Shown piece by piece: positions 23,444 to 31,696 of a stretch of 64,000 nt of DNA. The position numbers were made by a program, and so were the translations under genes. The stretch lies in contig CAMVHR010000007.1 of the NCBI GenBank assembly GCA_947167345.1, positions 1-64,000 of the forward strand. Reading direction: 5' to 3'. Position 1 is the stretch's first letter; the number at the start of each line of letters is the position of its first letter. Below the pieces are notes generated by a model that ran no database searches, had not been told where the DNA came from, and saw only the letters and a program-made list of their open reading frames with translations. This DNA is from an uncultured Treponema sp. (GTDB lineage Bacteria; Spirochaetota; Spirochaetia; Treponematales; Treponemataceae).

Positions 23444-24976
23444 ATGAAATTTACAGAATTCTCCCTTCATGAAGATTTGCTAAAGGGAATAGCCTCAGCA
23501 GGCTACGTGGAATGTACTCCTGTTCAGGAGAAAGTTTTGCAGACCTCTCTGGAAGGTCGTGATTTGTATGTCCAGTCACAAACGGGAACAGGTAAGACAG
23601 CTGCATATTTAGTTTCTATCATTCAGGAACTTTTAGCTAGAATAGATGTAGCAGGAAAGAAAGCTCTTATTATGGTTCCTACAAGAGAGCTTGCAGTTCA
23701 GGTTCAGGAAGAAGCTCAAAAACTTGTATCAGATACTAATTTTGTTTGCGAGAGTTTTTACGGTGGAATAGGTTATGACAGACAGATTTCCGTTCTGAAG
23801 AAAGGCGTTGACATTATTATAGGAACTCCGGGACGCATTATTGATCTTAATCAGAGTGGACAGATGGTTTTGGATGATGTCGCTTTTCTTGTTATTGACG
23901 AAGCTGACAGAATGTTTGATATGGGCTTTTATCCTGATTTACGTGTACTTCTGAAAGTGTTGCCATCATCCCAGAAACGCCAGACAATGCTTTTTTCTGC
24001 AACACTTAATTCCTATGTTAAAAATCTGGCCTGGGAATATACAAGGAATCCTGCAGAAATTACAATTGATTCAGATAACATTACTGTTGATGAGATTGAT
24101 CAGGAATTAATTCATGTTTCAAGTAATGACAAGATGAAACTTCTTTTGGGAATCATTACGAAAGAAAAACCTGAAAGTCTTATTATTTTTTGTAATACAA
24201 AGAGAAGTTGTGAAGTGGTTTCAAAGCGTCTTGTATTAAATGGCATTCAAAGTGAATTTATCATAGGTGATTTGCCACAGAAAAGGCGTCTTGCTATCAT
24301 GGATAAATTTAGGGATCATAAGATTTCATGCCTGGTTGCAACAGATGTTGCTGCACGAGGAATTGATGTCAATGATTTGGAAATGGTCATCAATTATGAT
24401 ATTCCTAATGAGGCTGAAAATTATGTTCATCGAATTGGGCGTACGGCACGAGCCGGTAAAACAGGAAAGGCTTATACATTCTGCTCTGAGCAGGATGTTT
24501 ACAGCTTGCCACCTATTGAAAGATATATAGAAAAAGCTATACCTTCTTCAGTTGCTGATTCGTCTGTATTTGTCGAGGATAAGTCTGCTGATAAGTATAT
24601 ACGTACTGGAAATTATCATAATCATGAGAATTCTCAGGAAAAGAATCACCGTTCTCATGGTAAGGGACGTTATTCAAAGAGAAATGAGGAAGCCAGAAAA
24701 GAGTACAGGCGAGACAGACGTGTTTTCAATAAAGAAGAAGAGGAACAGCTTGCTAAAATGTCTACAGATGAGCGTATGAAGCTGTACAAGGAAAAGTTTG
24801 CTGGTAAAGGGGCTAAAAGCAAACAATCTGATGTTTCAAAAGGAAAGAGAAAGAATAATAATTCTAAAAATAAGAAAAATTATTCAAACAAGAAAGTTGT
24901 AGCTGTATCTAATGTCAAGCCTGCAAAGAAAACTGGCTTTATTGACAAGATTAAGTCTTTGTTCAGTCATAAATAG
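23444..24976 (+). CDS. DEAD-box RNA helicase with basic C-terminal tail
   Basis: A 510-residue RNA helicase. Motifs in order: the Q motif near PVQEKVL, Walker A QTGTGKT (46-52), PTRELAVQ, GTPGR, DEAD in VIDEADRMFDMGF, SATL, and in the second RecA domain NTKRSCE, TDVAARGIDV and HRIGRTARAG. After about residue 390 comes a long, strongly basic, low-complexity tail (KGKRKNNNSKNKKNYSNKK) of the kind that binds RNA in cold-shock and ribosome-assembly helicases (CsdA/RhlE type). Which of these it is cannot be decided by eye. It precedes an ABC-F gene by 23 bp, so a translation-related role fits. Confidence 0.94.
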   Translation: MKFTEFSLHEDLLKGIASAGYVECTPVQEKVLQTSLEGRDLYVQSQTGTGKTAAYLVSIIQELLARIDVAGKKALIMVPTRELAVQVQEEAQKLVSDTNFVCESFYGGIGYDRQISVLKKGVDIIIGTPGRIIDLNQSGQMVLDDVAFLVIDEADRMFDMGFYPDLRVLLKVLPSSQKRQTMLFSATLNSYVKNLAWEYTRNPAEITIDSDNITVDEIDQELIHVSSNDKMKLLLGIITKEKPESLIIFCNTKRSCEVVSKRLVLNGIQSEFIIGDLPQKRRLAIMDKFRDHKISCLVATDVAARGIDVNDLEMVINYDIPNEAENYVHRIGRTARAGKTGKAYTFCSEQDVYSLPPIERYIEKAIPSSVADSSVFVEDKSADKYIRTGNYHNHENSQEKNHRSHGKGRYSKRNEEARKEYRRDRRVFNKEEEEQLAKMSTDERMKLYKEKFAGKGAKSKQSDVSKGKRKNNNSKNKKNYSNKKVVAVSNVKPAKKTGFIDKIKSLFSHK

Positions 24977-24999
24977 AATGAACTGTAAGGGAGTATATT

Positions 25000-26643
25000 T
25001 TGATTAGCGTATCAGATTTAAGTTTGAAGTTTAGTGAAAAGCCTTTGTTTAAAGATGTTAATTTGAAATTTACAAAAGGCAATTGTTATGGAATTATCGG
25101 TGCAAATGGAGCCGGAAAGTCAACCTTTTTGAAAGTCCTTTCTGGTGAAGAAGAACATGATTCCGGAGAAATTTCCATTACACAAGGCGAACGAATGGCA
25201 AAACTTTCTCAGGATCACTTTGCATTTGACAGTTATTCTGTAAAAGAGACTGTCATGATGGGATTCCCTAAATTGTATAACATTGGAAAAGAGAAAGATG
25301 CAATTTATGAAAAGCCTGATTTTTCAGAGGAAGATGGCATAAGGGCTAGTGAACTTGAAGCAGAGTTTGGAGAACTTGGTGGTTATGAATCCGAAAACCA
25401 GATTGAGCAGATGCTTTCAGGTTTGGGACTGGAAGAAGAGTTTCACGATAAGATGATGAGTGAGCTTGATGAAAGCCAGAAGGTTCGTGTTCTGCTTGCC
25501 CAGGCTCTTTTTGGTAATCCTGATATTCTTCTTCTTGATGAGCCTACAAACGGTCTTGACCTTGAGAGCATCAGTTGGCTGGAAGAATTCCTCATTGAAT
25601 TTCCGAATATTGTCATTGTTGTTAGCCATGACCGACATTTTTTGAATGCAATCTGTACATATATATGTGATATTGACTATGGTAAAATAACTCAGTTTAC
25701 AGGAAACTATGATTTCTGGTATCAGATGAGTCAGATTTTGCAGAAGCAGGCAAAAGATGAAAAGAAGAAGCGTGAAGATAAAATGGCAGACCTTAAGGAA
25801 TTTATTCAAAGGTTTGCAAGTAATGCTTCAAAGTCAAAACAGGCTTCTAGCCGTAAAAAGGTTTTGGAAAAGATGGAACTGGAAGAGCTTCCTGTTACGA
25901 GCAGAAAGTTCCCTTATGTACATTTTCAGCCGGAACGTGAAATTGGCAATTTTGTCTTGACGGCAGAAAATTTTAATTACAAAGATTCTGACGGAACTGT
26001 CTTGCTGGATAATTTTTCAATTACTATTCATCCTGGTGAAAAAGTTGCATTTGTAGGAATGGAGCAGAATTCAAAGACTGCATTCTTCAATATGATTTCA
26101 GGTGAAGCAAAACTCAATGACGGAGCTGTATGTAACTGGGGGCAGACAACAAAATATGCCTATCTTGCACGTGATAATAATAAATTCTTTAATACGGATA
26201 TGAACATTACAGAGTGGCTCAAGCAGTTTTCAAAAGAGCAGGATGATTCTTATGTTCGCGGTTTCTTGGGAAGAATGCTTTTCTCTGGCGATGACAGTTT
26301 GAAACCTGTAAAAGTATTGAGTGGTGGAGAAAAAGTTCGCTGCATGCTTTCTAAAATAATGCTTAGCGGTGCAAATGTTCTGATCATGGATGATCCTACA
26401 AATCATCTTGATTTGGAATCAATAGAAAGTCTCAATGAAGGTCTTGTACGCTTTCCTGGCGTTGTAATCTTCAACAGCCATGACCATGAATTTGTATCAT
26501 CTGTGGCTAACAGAATTGTTGAAATTACTCCAAAGGGTATAATTGATCGCATGATGAATTTTGATGACTATTTGAATGATGATCATGTAAAAAATCTTAG
26601 AAAAGAATTCTATGCGGGAACGAACAGAAAAATCCGCATCTGA
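25000..26643 (+). CDS. ABC-F family ATPase, YbiT-like
   Basis: A 547-residue soluble protein with two ABC ATPase domains and no membrane segment. The first has GANGAGKSTF, a modified signature DESQKV, and LLDEPTNGLDLES. The second has a degenerate Walker A, GMEQNSKTAF, then LSGGEKVRC and MDDPTNHLDLES. The linker is charged (KDEKKKREDKMADLKEF). ABC-F proteins bind the ribosomal E site and relieve stalled or antibiotic-blocked translation; YbiT is the closest type by length and start. The start is TTG at 25000, supported by AAGGGAG 8 nt upstream. Confidence 0.92.
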   Translation: MISVSDLSLKFSEKPLFKDVNLKFTKGNCYGIIGANGAGKSTFLKVLSGEEEHDSGEISITQGERMAKLSQDHFAFDSYSVKETVMMGFPKLYNIGKEKDAIYEKPDFSEEDGIRASELEAEFGELGGYESENQIEQMLSGLGLEEEFHDKMMSELDESQKVRVLLAQALFGNPDILLLDEPTNGLDLESISWLEEFLIEFPNIVIVVSHDRHFLNAICTYICDIDYGKITQFTGNYDFWYQMSQILQKQAKDEKKKREDKMADLKEFIQRFASNASKSKQASSRKKVLEKMELEELPVTSRKFPYVHFQPEREIGNFVLTAENFNYKDSDGTVLLDNFSITIHPGEKVAFVGMEQNSKTAFFNMISGEAKLNDGAVCNWGQTTKYAYLARDNNKFFNTDMNITEWLKQFSKEQDDSYVRGFLGRMLFSGDDSLKPVKVLSGGEKVRCMLSKIMLSGANVLIMDDPTNHLDLESIESLNEGLVRFPGVVIFNSHDHEFVSSVANRIVEITPKGIIDRMMNFDDYLNDDHVKNLRKEFYAGTNRKIRI

Positions 26644-26667
26644 TGAGAATATTTGACGGGGATATAT

Positions 26668-27207
26668 ATGAGCATGATTGGTTGTGACGGTATTGTTATG
26701 ACAGCAGATATTGATTCAAAAATAATCAATATAATAAAGAATGCTGTTTCATATTGCTACATCATATCTCCGTCTATATGCTTATGGCCTTTACTGGAAC
26801 GTGAATTTGAAAAATCCATCGGTTCAAAAAAGAATATAACTGTTATTGCTGAAAAAACAGAAGATTATGAGCAACTGTCTGTGTTTAAAATCTTGGCGGA
26901 AAAATATAAAGTTTCAGTATTCCTTGTAGAAAATCTTCATTTTAGTTTGTTTTTTAACGAAAATGAGAATTTTTTTTCGTCAATGAACGCGCATGATAAT
27001 TCTCGCGAGGATACTTTTGAATTGGGAATCTATTCTCAGCAACCTGCTGTTTCTGCAAGATTAAAGTCAAAAGTTGTTGACGATGAACTTATGAAATTCT
27101 GTACCCGTTTTACATGTTCTCCTGTTGAGACCGTTCCTTCTGATATTGATATGGATTATGATAATAATGCTGATGAAGATGATGCTCCTGTAGAAATTCC
27201 CTGGTAG
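26668..27207 (+). CDS. Degenerate PLD-like protein
   Basis: A 179-residue soluble protein. The fold pattern resembles one half of a phospholipase D-type domain: IINIIKNAVSYCYIISPSICLWPLLEREF, KKNITVIAEK, and VENLHFSLFFNENENFF, where PLD-like proteins have LHxKxxxxD. The catalytic Lys is missing, so nuclease or lipase activity is unlikely. The C-terminus is acidic (DIDMDYDNNADEDD). ATG 26668 with GGGG upstream is chosen over TTG 26653. It follows the ABC-F gene by 24 bp. Its last 52 bp overlap the end of the facing NrdD-like gene. The family call is tentative. Confidence 0.65.
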   Translation: MSMIGCDGIVMTADIDSKIINIIKNAVSYCYIISPSICLWPLLEREFEKSIGSKKNITVIAEKTEDYEQLSVFKILAEKYKVSVFLVENLHFSLFFNENENFFSSMNAHDNSREDTFELGIYSQQPAVSARLKSKVVDDELMKFCTRFTCSPVETVPSDIDMDYDNNADEDDAPVEIPW

Positions 27208-28982
27208 GACAAAAAGGCGTCAATTTCATCTACAGTATGTATTCGTGCCGCTTCTTTGTTTTCAGTCGTATAAAAGATGACTGTTGGTGTCATGAAAACT
27301 CCCCGTTCTGCTGCAATATTGAGTCCTTTTTTTGTATCTACGCATATTTCAGTTCCCTGAATGTTTTTCTTAGAAATATATTGCTGAACAGAAGGACATT
27401 TTTTACAGTTTTTACTTGTAAACAATTCATAGGTAAAATCTTGAAATAATGAAGGCTGTGTTTCTGTAGAGAGTGGATTTTTTCTGAGTATTTCTTCTTT
27501 TTGTGTTTCTGAAAAGTTATCCAATAACTGAAATGATTCTGCAGTTCTTGTATATTGCTCTGTCTGCATGTTACAAATTGGACATGTAACATGACTTCCT
27601 GAAAAGTATCCGTGTTCAGGACATATTGAGTATAATGGGCTGAAAGTAAAATAAGGAATATTATGCTGCGTTGTGATGCGCTTTATAATGCTTTTATATG
27701 TTTGCCAGTCATTTATTTGATTCCCTGTATACAGACATAAGGGTGATGTTTCAGAATAATACTTTGCAAACTGCTCATGATGCTTTATCGCAGTGAATAA
27801 TTCAAATTCTGCATCTGCAGGAAAATTTGTTCCGGATGAATAATATGCACAGCTTGTACCAGAATGTTTTATTCCTTCATAAAGTTCTAAGTCCTTATTT
27901 GCAAATAAAAAGTTTAATGGATGCATATAATTTCTGGCAATTAGGAAAGATGTATTGTCTTTTATGTATTTGAGGATTTTCTCAGAAAGAACCTTGCCTG
28001 CAGAACTAACAATGCTTTCATTAATTAAATTCATGCAAGTTTCATTAAGTCCGAATGGTATTAATAAATCATTGCTGCCATAATCAGAATCAAGAAATTG
28101 TTCAGAAAAATCTGCCTTAAATTTTCGGTTGGATAGGATTTTTCTTATTGTTGCCAAAAGCCTTTCCAGATTTTCAAAAAAGGCCGTCTCAGATGATGCC
28201 CTGTATGCCAGAACTGGTAAATTGAGTGCTACAGCAGATTTTATTAAAAGGGAATGTGTGTTTACAAGTGTTTTTTTATTACGAAAAAGAGGCAGACCGT
28301 ATTTTTCCGTAATCTTCAATAATGATACTGTATTTTTATTGTTCCAGTTGAAATTTTCATCAACGGCATATTCTGGAATTGTATATAAGAATGCTCTTCC
28401 TGAACGGTCTCCCTGTTCCATTACAGCAAGGAATCCTTTATTAAGCATGTCCATTTCTGCCTGACATTCTCGATATGTATAATCTTGAATGGAAGTGCCA
28501 ATAATGGCCTTCTTGCTTTTTAAATGAGCAGGACATGTCCAGTCAAAGCCTATGTGGATGCAGGATTGAGGGCATAAACTTTGGGAATGAATGTTTATAG
28601 TATATAAAAAATTTTGTAACAGTTGAAATATTTCTTTATCTGTCAAATTTGAATTTTTTATATAAGGAGCAAGGAGGGTATCAAACGATTGTATTGTCTG
28701 AATGCCAGAACACTCATTTTGGATGCAGCTTATTGTTGTTTCAATCTGCTGCAATGCACTTTCAAAATCTGCTGCAGAATATACTGAAATTTTATTTTTA
28801 ACTGAAATGCCATTTTCAATGAGCTTATTCAATGACCAGCTGATGCTGTAGCATGTATTGCCAGTAACATCATGGACATATATTGAATTATCCGATAGAG
28901 CTTTTTTTTCTTCGCTTTCTGAATTCAACTGTAAAAGAGATGTCCATTCCGGAAAGTCATTTTGCGGAGGAAGCGTATTCAA
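27156..28982 (-). CDS. NrdD-like protein without radical sites, fused to a C-terminal redoxin
   Basis: A 608-residue relative of class III (anaerobic) ribonucleotide reductase. NrdD-like stretches: SIYVHDVTGNTCYSISWSLNKLIENG (32-57), IQNECSGIQTIQSFDTLLAPYI (87-108), a PLFRN strand, and the zinc-site region YFTFSPLYSICPEHGY...CPIC (444-470). Missing are the ATP-cone, the MCCRLQLD-type segment with the thiyl cysteine (replaced by a short linker near 236-260), and the glycyl-radical RxCGY loop, which aligns with RTAESF (479-484). Residues about 517-592 are a glutaredoxin/thioredoxin fold with CKKC (526-529) and cis-Pro TPT (565-567). The TTG start overlaps the nrdR stop and has GGAGG 5 nt upstream. 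Confidence 0.8.
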   Translation of the reverse strand: MNTLPPQNDFPEWTSLLQLNSESEEKKALSDNSIYVHDVTGNTCYSISWSLNKLIENGISVKNKISVYSAADFESALQQIETTISCIQNECSGIQTIQSFDTLLAPYIKNSNLTDKEIFQLLQNFLYTINIHSQSLCPQSCIHIGFDWTCPAHLKSKKAIIGTSIQDYTYRECQAEMDMLNKGFLAVMEQGDRSGRAFLYTIPEYAVDENFNWNNKNTVSLLKITEKYGLPLFRNKKTLVNTHSLLIKSAVALNLPVLAYRASSETAFFENLERLLATIRKILSNRKFKADFSEQFLDSDYGSNDLLIPFGLNETCMNLINESIVSSAGKVLSEKILKYIKDNTSFLIARNYMHPLNFLFANKDLELYEGIKHSGTSCAYYSSGTNFPADAEFELFTAIKHHEQFAKYYSETSPLCLYTGNQINDWQTYKSIIKRITTQHNIPYFTFSPLYSICPEHGYFSGSHVTCPICNMQTEQYTRTAESFQLLDNFSETQKEEILRKNPLSTETQPSLFQDFTYELFTSKNCKKCPSVQQYISKKNIQGTEICVDTKKGLNIAAERGVFMTPTVIFYTTENKEAARIHTVDEIDAFLSYQGISTGASSSSALLS

Positions 28983-29440
28983 TGTTCTCCTCCGAGTTTT
29001 TTTACTTCTTCTATAAATTCATCGAGATTATTAAAATGTTTGTAAACGCTTGCAAAACGGATGTATGCAACTTTATCCATTGTATTAAGGCGTCCGAGTA
29101 CTATTTCGCCAATATCTGAGGTTGCAATTTCTCTGGTTGCCTTTCCTATTTTGTAAGCTTCATCTTCTATTTCGATGACAAGCTGATCTATCATATCAGT
29201 AGCGACAGGACGCTTTTCCAATGCCCTTTCGATGCCTTTTGCCAGCTTTTCTCGCTCAAACGGCTGCCTTCTGCCATCTCGCTTTATTACCATAAACGGT
29301 TTTTCTTCAATTCTTTCATAACTTGTAAATCTGTATCCGCAACATAGGCATTCCCGTCTTCTTCGAATGCTTTCTCCGTTTGCCATTGTACGAGATTCAA
29401 TTACTTTATCATCAAGTTTTCCACATGAGGGGCATCGCAT
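28979..29440 (-). CDS. nrdR: Ribonucleotide reductase regulator NrdR
   Basis: A 153-residue repressor: zinc ribbon MRCPSCGKLDDKVIESR with CLCCGYRFTSYER, then an ATP-cone (about 49-139) that senses ATP/dATP. NrdR binds NrdR boxes to shut off ribonucleotide reductase genes. It overlaps the end of ecfT by 40 bp and the NrdD-like start by 4 bp. This position links the NrdD-like protein to nucleotide metabolism. I did not find a NrdR box pair in this window. Confidence 0.97.
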   Translation of the reverse strand: MRCPSCGKLDDKVIESRTMANGESIRRRRECLCCGYRFTSYERIEEKPFMVIKRDGRRQPFEREKLAKGIERALEKRPVATDMIDQLVIEIEDEAYKIGKATREIATSDIGEIVLGRLNTMDKVAYIRFASVYKHFNNLDEFIEEVKKLGGEH

Positions 29441-30138
29441 TTATATACCTCGCTATTAGTAGAAAAATTATACTCTGTCCTGTTTTGTCTTGCAAGAGCT
29501 TTTAAATATGCTTCATGCATACTTACTCTAAAAAGTATTGGTGATAGTGTTGTTATTTTTCCAATTTTTTCTTTACCTCCACGAGCCTTCCATGCTGTTT
29601 CAATTTGATTCCAGAATGAGGAAAGGCGCGGAATAAAAGTTATTGTAAGAGAAAGCATGTCCGAAAGCGGGGTATAAGTTTTTCTAGTAATGGTTTTTTC
29701 TATTATGCTTAAGCCTTCATTTAGCTGCATTGTACTTGTTGTCCTGAAAAATACAGAAGTAATTTGCATTGAAAGCCCTAGGTGCATGAACAAAGACATA
29801 TAGACTGTATCTGGTGTTAAAACTTTTAGGATTTCATGCACAGCAAGTAGCCTTTTTTCATTTATGAATGCAATTATGTTTATTATGACAGCTGCACTGT
29901 ATAGCATGATGAAATAAGTTATGCTTGGTTTTAAATCTACTGCAATTTCTTTTGCAGAAAACTTAAGCAAAAAAAATTCAAAAATGATTATCAGAGCCCA
30001 AATAAGAAATCCTTCTTTTAATGGCATGTAAAAAGCTAATCCAGCCAATAAAAGCATGATGATTATCTTTATTCCAGATGGAATTTTGTGTAGGACTGTA
30101 TTGGTGCATTTGTAATGAAATAATTGTGTTTCACTCAT
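29401..30138 (-). CDS. ecfT: ECF transporter transmembrane subunit EcfT (BioN-like)
   Basis: A 245-residue membrane protein of the CbiQ/EcfT family, with about five membrane segments and the cytoplasmic coupling helices that grip the ATPases. The C-terminal coupling motif AWKARGG is clear; family members carry paired A-R-G motifs. ATG 30138 lies one base after the ecfA stop with an upstream TGGAG, so translation is coupled; a longer start at 30210 would sit inside ecfA. With BioY and a single EcfA it forms a biotin importer. Confidence 0.92.
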   Translation of the reverse strand: MSETQLFHYKCTNTVLHKIPSGIKIIIMLLLAGLAFYMPLKEGFLIWALIIIFEFFLLKFSAKEIAVDLKPSITYFIMLYSAAVIINIIAFINEKRLLAVHEILKVLTPDTVYMSLFMHLGLSMQITSVFFRTTSTMQLNEGLSIIEKTITRKTYTPLSDMLSLTITFIPRLSSFWNQIETAWKARGGKEKIGKITTLSPILFRVSMHEAYLKALARQNRTEYNFSTNSEVYKCDAPHVENLMIK

Positions 30139-30139
30139 G

Positions 30140-30877
30140 TCATTTGCTCCATACCAAATCAGATATTGTTTTATATGAAGTAAAAGGGTTTCTGATGCCC
30201 CAGTTTTCAAGAGAAAGGCTTAGGGCGTCTTCAGGCAGTCCGTCAAATACAAGCTTGCCTTTGTACATTATAAGAAAATGGTCTGCAAGCCCTAGGCATT
30301 TTTCAAGTTCATGTGTTAAAAGAAGTATTGTTTTTCCCTGTTCATGCAGTTTTTTTATTATGGCGTTTACTTCCAGTACCCCGTTATAGTCAAGGTTTGC
30401 AAAGGGCTCGTCAAAGATGATGATATCCCTCTTCATCGCCATGATGGAGGCTACAGCTAGCCTTCGCTTTTCGCCTCCCGAAAGAAATTCCGCAGGATAG
30501 TCTGCTTTTTGCAAAAGCGATACTTTTGTCAGGCATTCTTCAACTATGGCGGATGTTTCCTTTTTTTTATACCCCAAATTCTTAGGACCTACGGCAACAT
30601 CTTCTCTTGGAGTGTCCCCGAGTATTTGTGTAGCGGCATCTTGAAAAATCAGCCCCGGACGGGAAGATACTGTTATTTTTCCATCCGATGGTTCAATTAA
30701 GCCTGCAATTATATTCATTAATACTGTTTTTCCGCTTCCGTTTGCTCCACCTACAACAGTAATGCTTCCTTGTTCTATTGAAAACGAAACTTTGTTAAGT
30801 GCAACGTGATATTTATTTTCTTGAGATTCTGTAGGAAATATCTTTATAAGATTATTTACTATAACTGCATGTTTCAT
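30140..30877 (-). CDS. ecfA: ECF transporter ATPase EcfA (BioM-like)
   Basis: A 245-residue ABC ATPase: Walker A GGANGSGKTVL (near 38-48), Q-loop LIFQDA, signature FLSGGEKRRLAVASIMAM, Walker B IIIFDEPFANLD, and switch LLTHELEKC. Only one EcfA is encoded in the operon, so it probably works as a homodimer, as with BioM. It powers vitamin uptake with EcfT and the substrate-binding BioY encoded just upstream. Confidence 0.94.
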   Translation of the reverse strand: MKHAVIVNNLIKIFPTESQENKYHVALNKVSFSIEQGSITVVGGANGSGKTVLMNIIAGLIEPSDGKITVSSRPGLIFQDAATQILGDTPREDVAVGPKNLGYKKKETSAIVEECLTKVSLLQKADYPAEFLSGGEKRRLAVASIMAMKRDIIIFDEPFANLDYNGVLEVNAIIKKLHEQGKTILLLTHELEKCLGLADHFLIMYKGKLVFDGLPEDALSLSLENWGIRNPFTSYKTISDLVWSK

Positions 30878-30894
30878 AAAAATTTAATTCTATA

Positions 30895-31533
30895 TCAGTT
30901 ATTTTTTAAGTCGTTGATCAATTCTTCCGCTTCTTTTCTGTCGTCAGGATATAAGTATCTGGCAACGATTGGGCGGATTATTGCAGCTAATGGTATGGAA
31001 ACAATAAACTTTATGGTGTCTCCTGGGATAAATGGAATGAGGGTATATTCCAAAGCTTTTGAGAGTGTCAAAAATTTTCCTTTGCCCGTCATGACATGAA
31101 TGAACCACGGAATTCCAACTACATAGTTGATAACGAAACCTATCAGAGCCGCAATTGTAAGAATTATCCATTTTGACAGCTTGAATTTTTTTTCTGATGT
31201 ACGAGGTGTTCCTGCGATAAATCCTGCTATCAGTGCTGCCAGAAAATATCCCCAGATAAAGCCTCCTGTTTGTCCTACAAGATGTGCGAATCCGCTTTTT
31301 CCTCCAGAAAATACAGGTACGCCAATTGCCCCTAAAATAATGAAAAGACCCACAGCTCCTGCACCCTGTATGCCCCCAAGAACAAGTCCTGCCAAAATTG
31401 CGAATAGATTCTGAATTGTTATTGGTACTCCTCCTGGAAGTGGAATGGATATGAAGCAGCCAATACAGATTATAGCTGCAAAAAGAGCTGTGAATGTGCT
31501 GCGTACAATGGATAGTTGTGTTGTAAATTTCAT
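30895..31533 (-). CDS. bioY: Biotin transporter substrate-binding subunit BioY
   Basis: A 212-residue membrane protein with six membrane segments that binds biotin for the ECF transporter. Typical motifs are SIPLPGGVPITIQNLFAILAG, LGAIGVPVFSGGKSG, LVGQTGGFIWGY and the C-terminal IPFIPGDTIKF. ATG 31533 is selected because GAGGT lies 9 nt before it. It leads the operon bioY-ecfA-ecfT-nrdR-nrdD-like. A promoter and a BirA-like half-site lie upstream, suggesting biotin control. Confidence 0.96.
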   Translation of the reverse strand: MKFTTQLSIVRSTFTALFAAIICIGCFISIPLPGGVPITIQNLFAILAGLVLGGIQGAGAVGLFIILGAIGVPVFSGGKSGFAHLVGQTGGFIWGYFLAALIAGFIAGTPRTSEKKFKLSKWIILTIAALIGFVINYVVGIPWFIHVMTGKGKFLTLSKALEYTLIPFIPGDTIKFIVSIPLAAIIRPIVARYLYPDDRKEAEELINDLKNN

Positions 31534-31560
31534 AATAGTAACCTCAATTCTATTTTTAAT

Positions 31561-31569
31561 GGTTAACAA
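31561..31569. promoter_or_regulatory. BirA-like half-site upstream of bioY
   Basis: GGTTAACAA matches the right half of the usual BirA operator, and the mirror half downstream is weak (ATAGTAACC, 31536-31544; six of nine positions). The gap is 17 bp rather than the customary 14-16. The site falls just after the -10 of the bioY promoter, a good position for repression by biotin-BirA. No birA gene is in the window. Confidence 0.35.
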
Positions 31570-31570
31570 T

Positions 31571-31599
31571 ACTTTACAGAATATTACAAATTTATTCAA
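31571..31599 (-). promoter_or_regulatory. Promoter of the bioY operon
   Basis: On the minus strand TTGAAT (31599-31594), a 17-bp spacer, and TAAAGT (31576-31571). Confidence 0.45.
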
Positions 31600-31604
31600 G
31601 TACA

Positions 31605-31696
31605 TGAAACCTTACGGTTTTGTGTCGCAAACATCTAAGAGTTTGTGTCGTAAAGCCTATAGGTTTTTAGTCGTGAAACCTGCTATGATTTTAATT
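31605..31696. repeat. 23-bp tandem repeat array with palindromic cores
   Basis: Three full units of exactly 23 bp start at 31605, 31628 and 31651, with a partial fourth at 31674. Each has the form gAAACcTnnnAGgTTTngtGTCG, that is an AAACC...GGTTT-type stem followed by GTCG. It spans the end of the second lnt gene (stop at 31657) and the lnt-bioY gap. It differs in sequence from the 40-41 bp array at 1738 but shares the idea of a short palindrome per unit. Confidence 0.75.
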
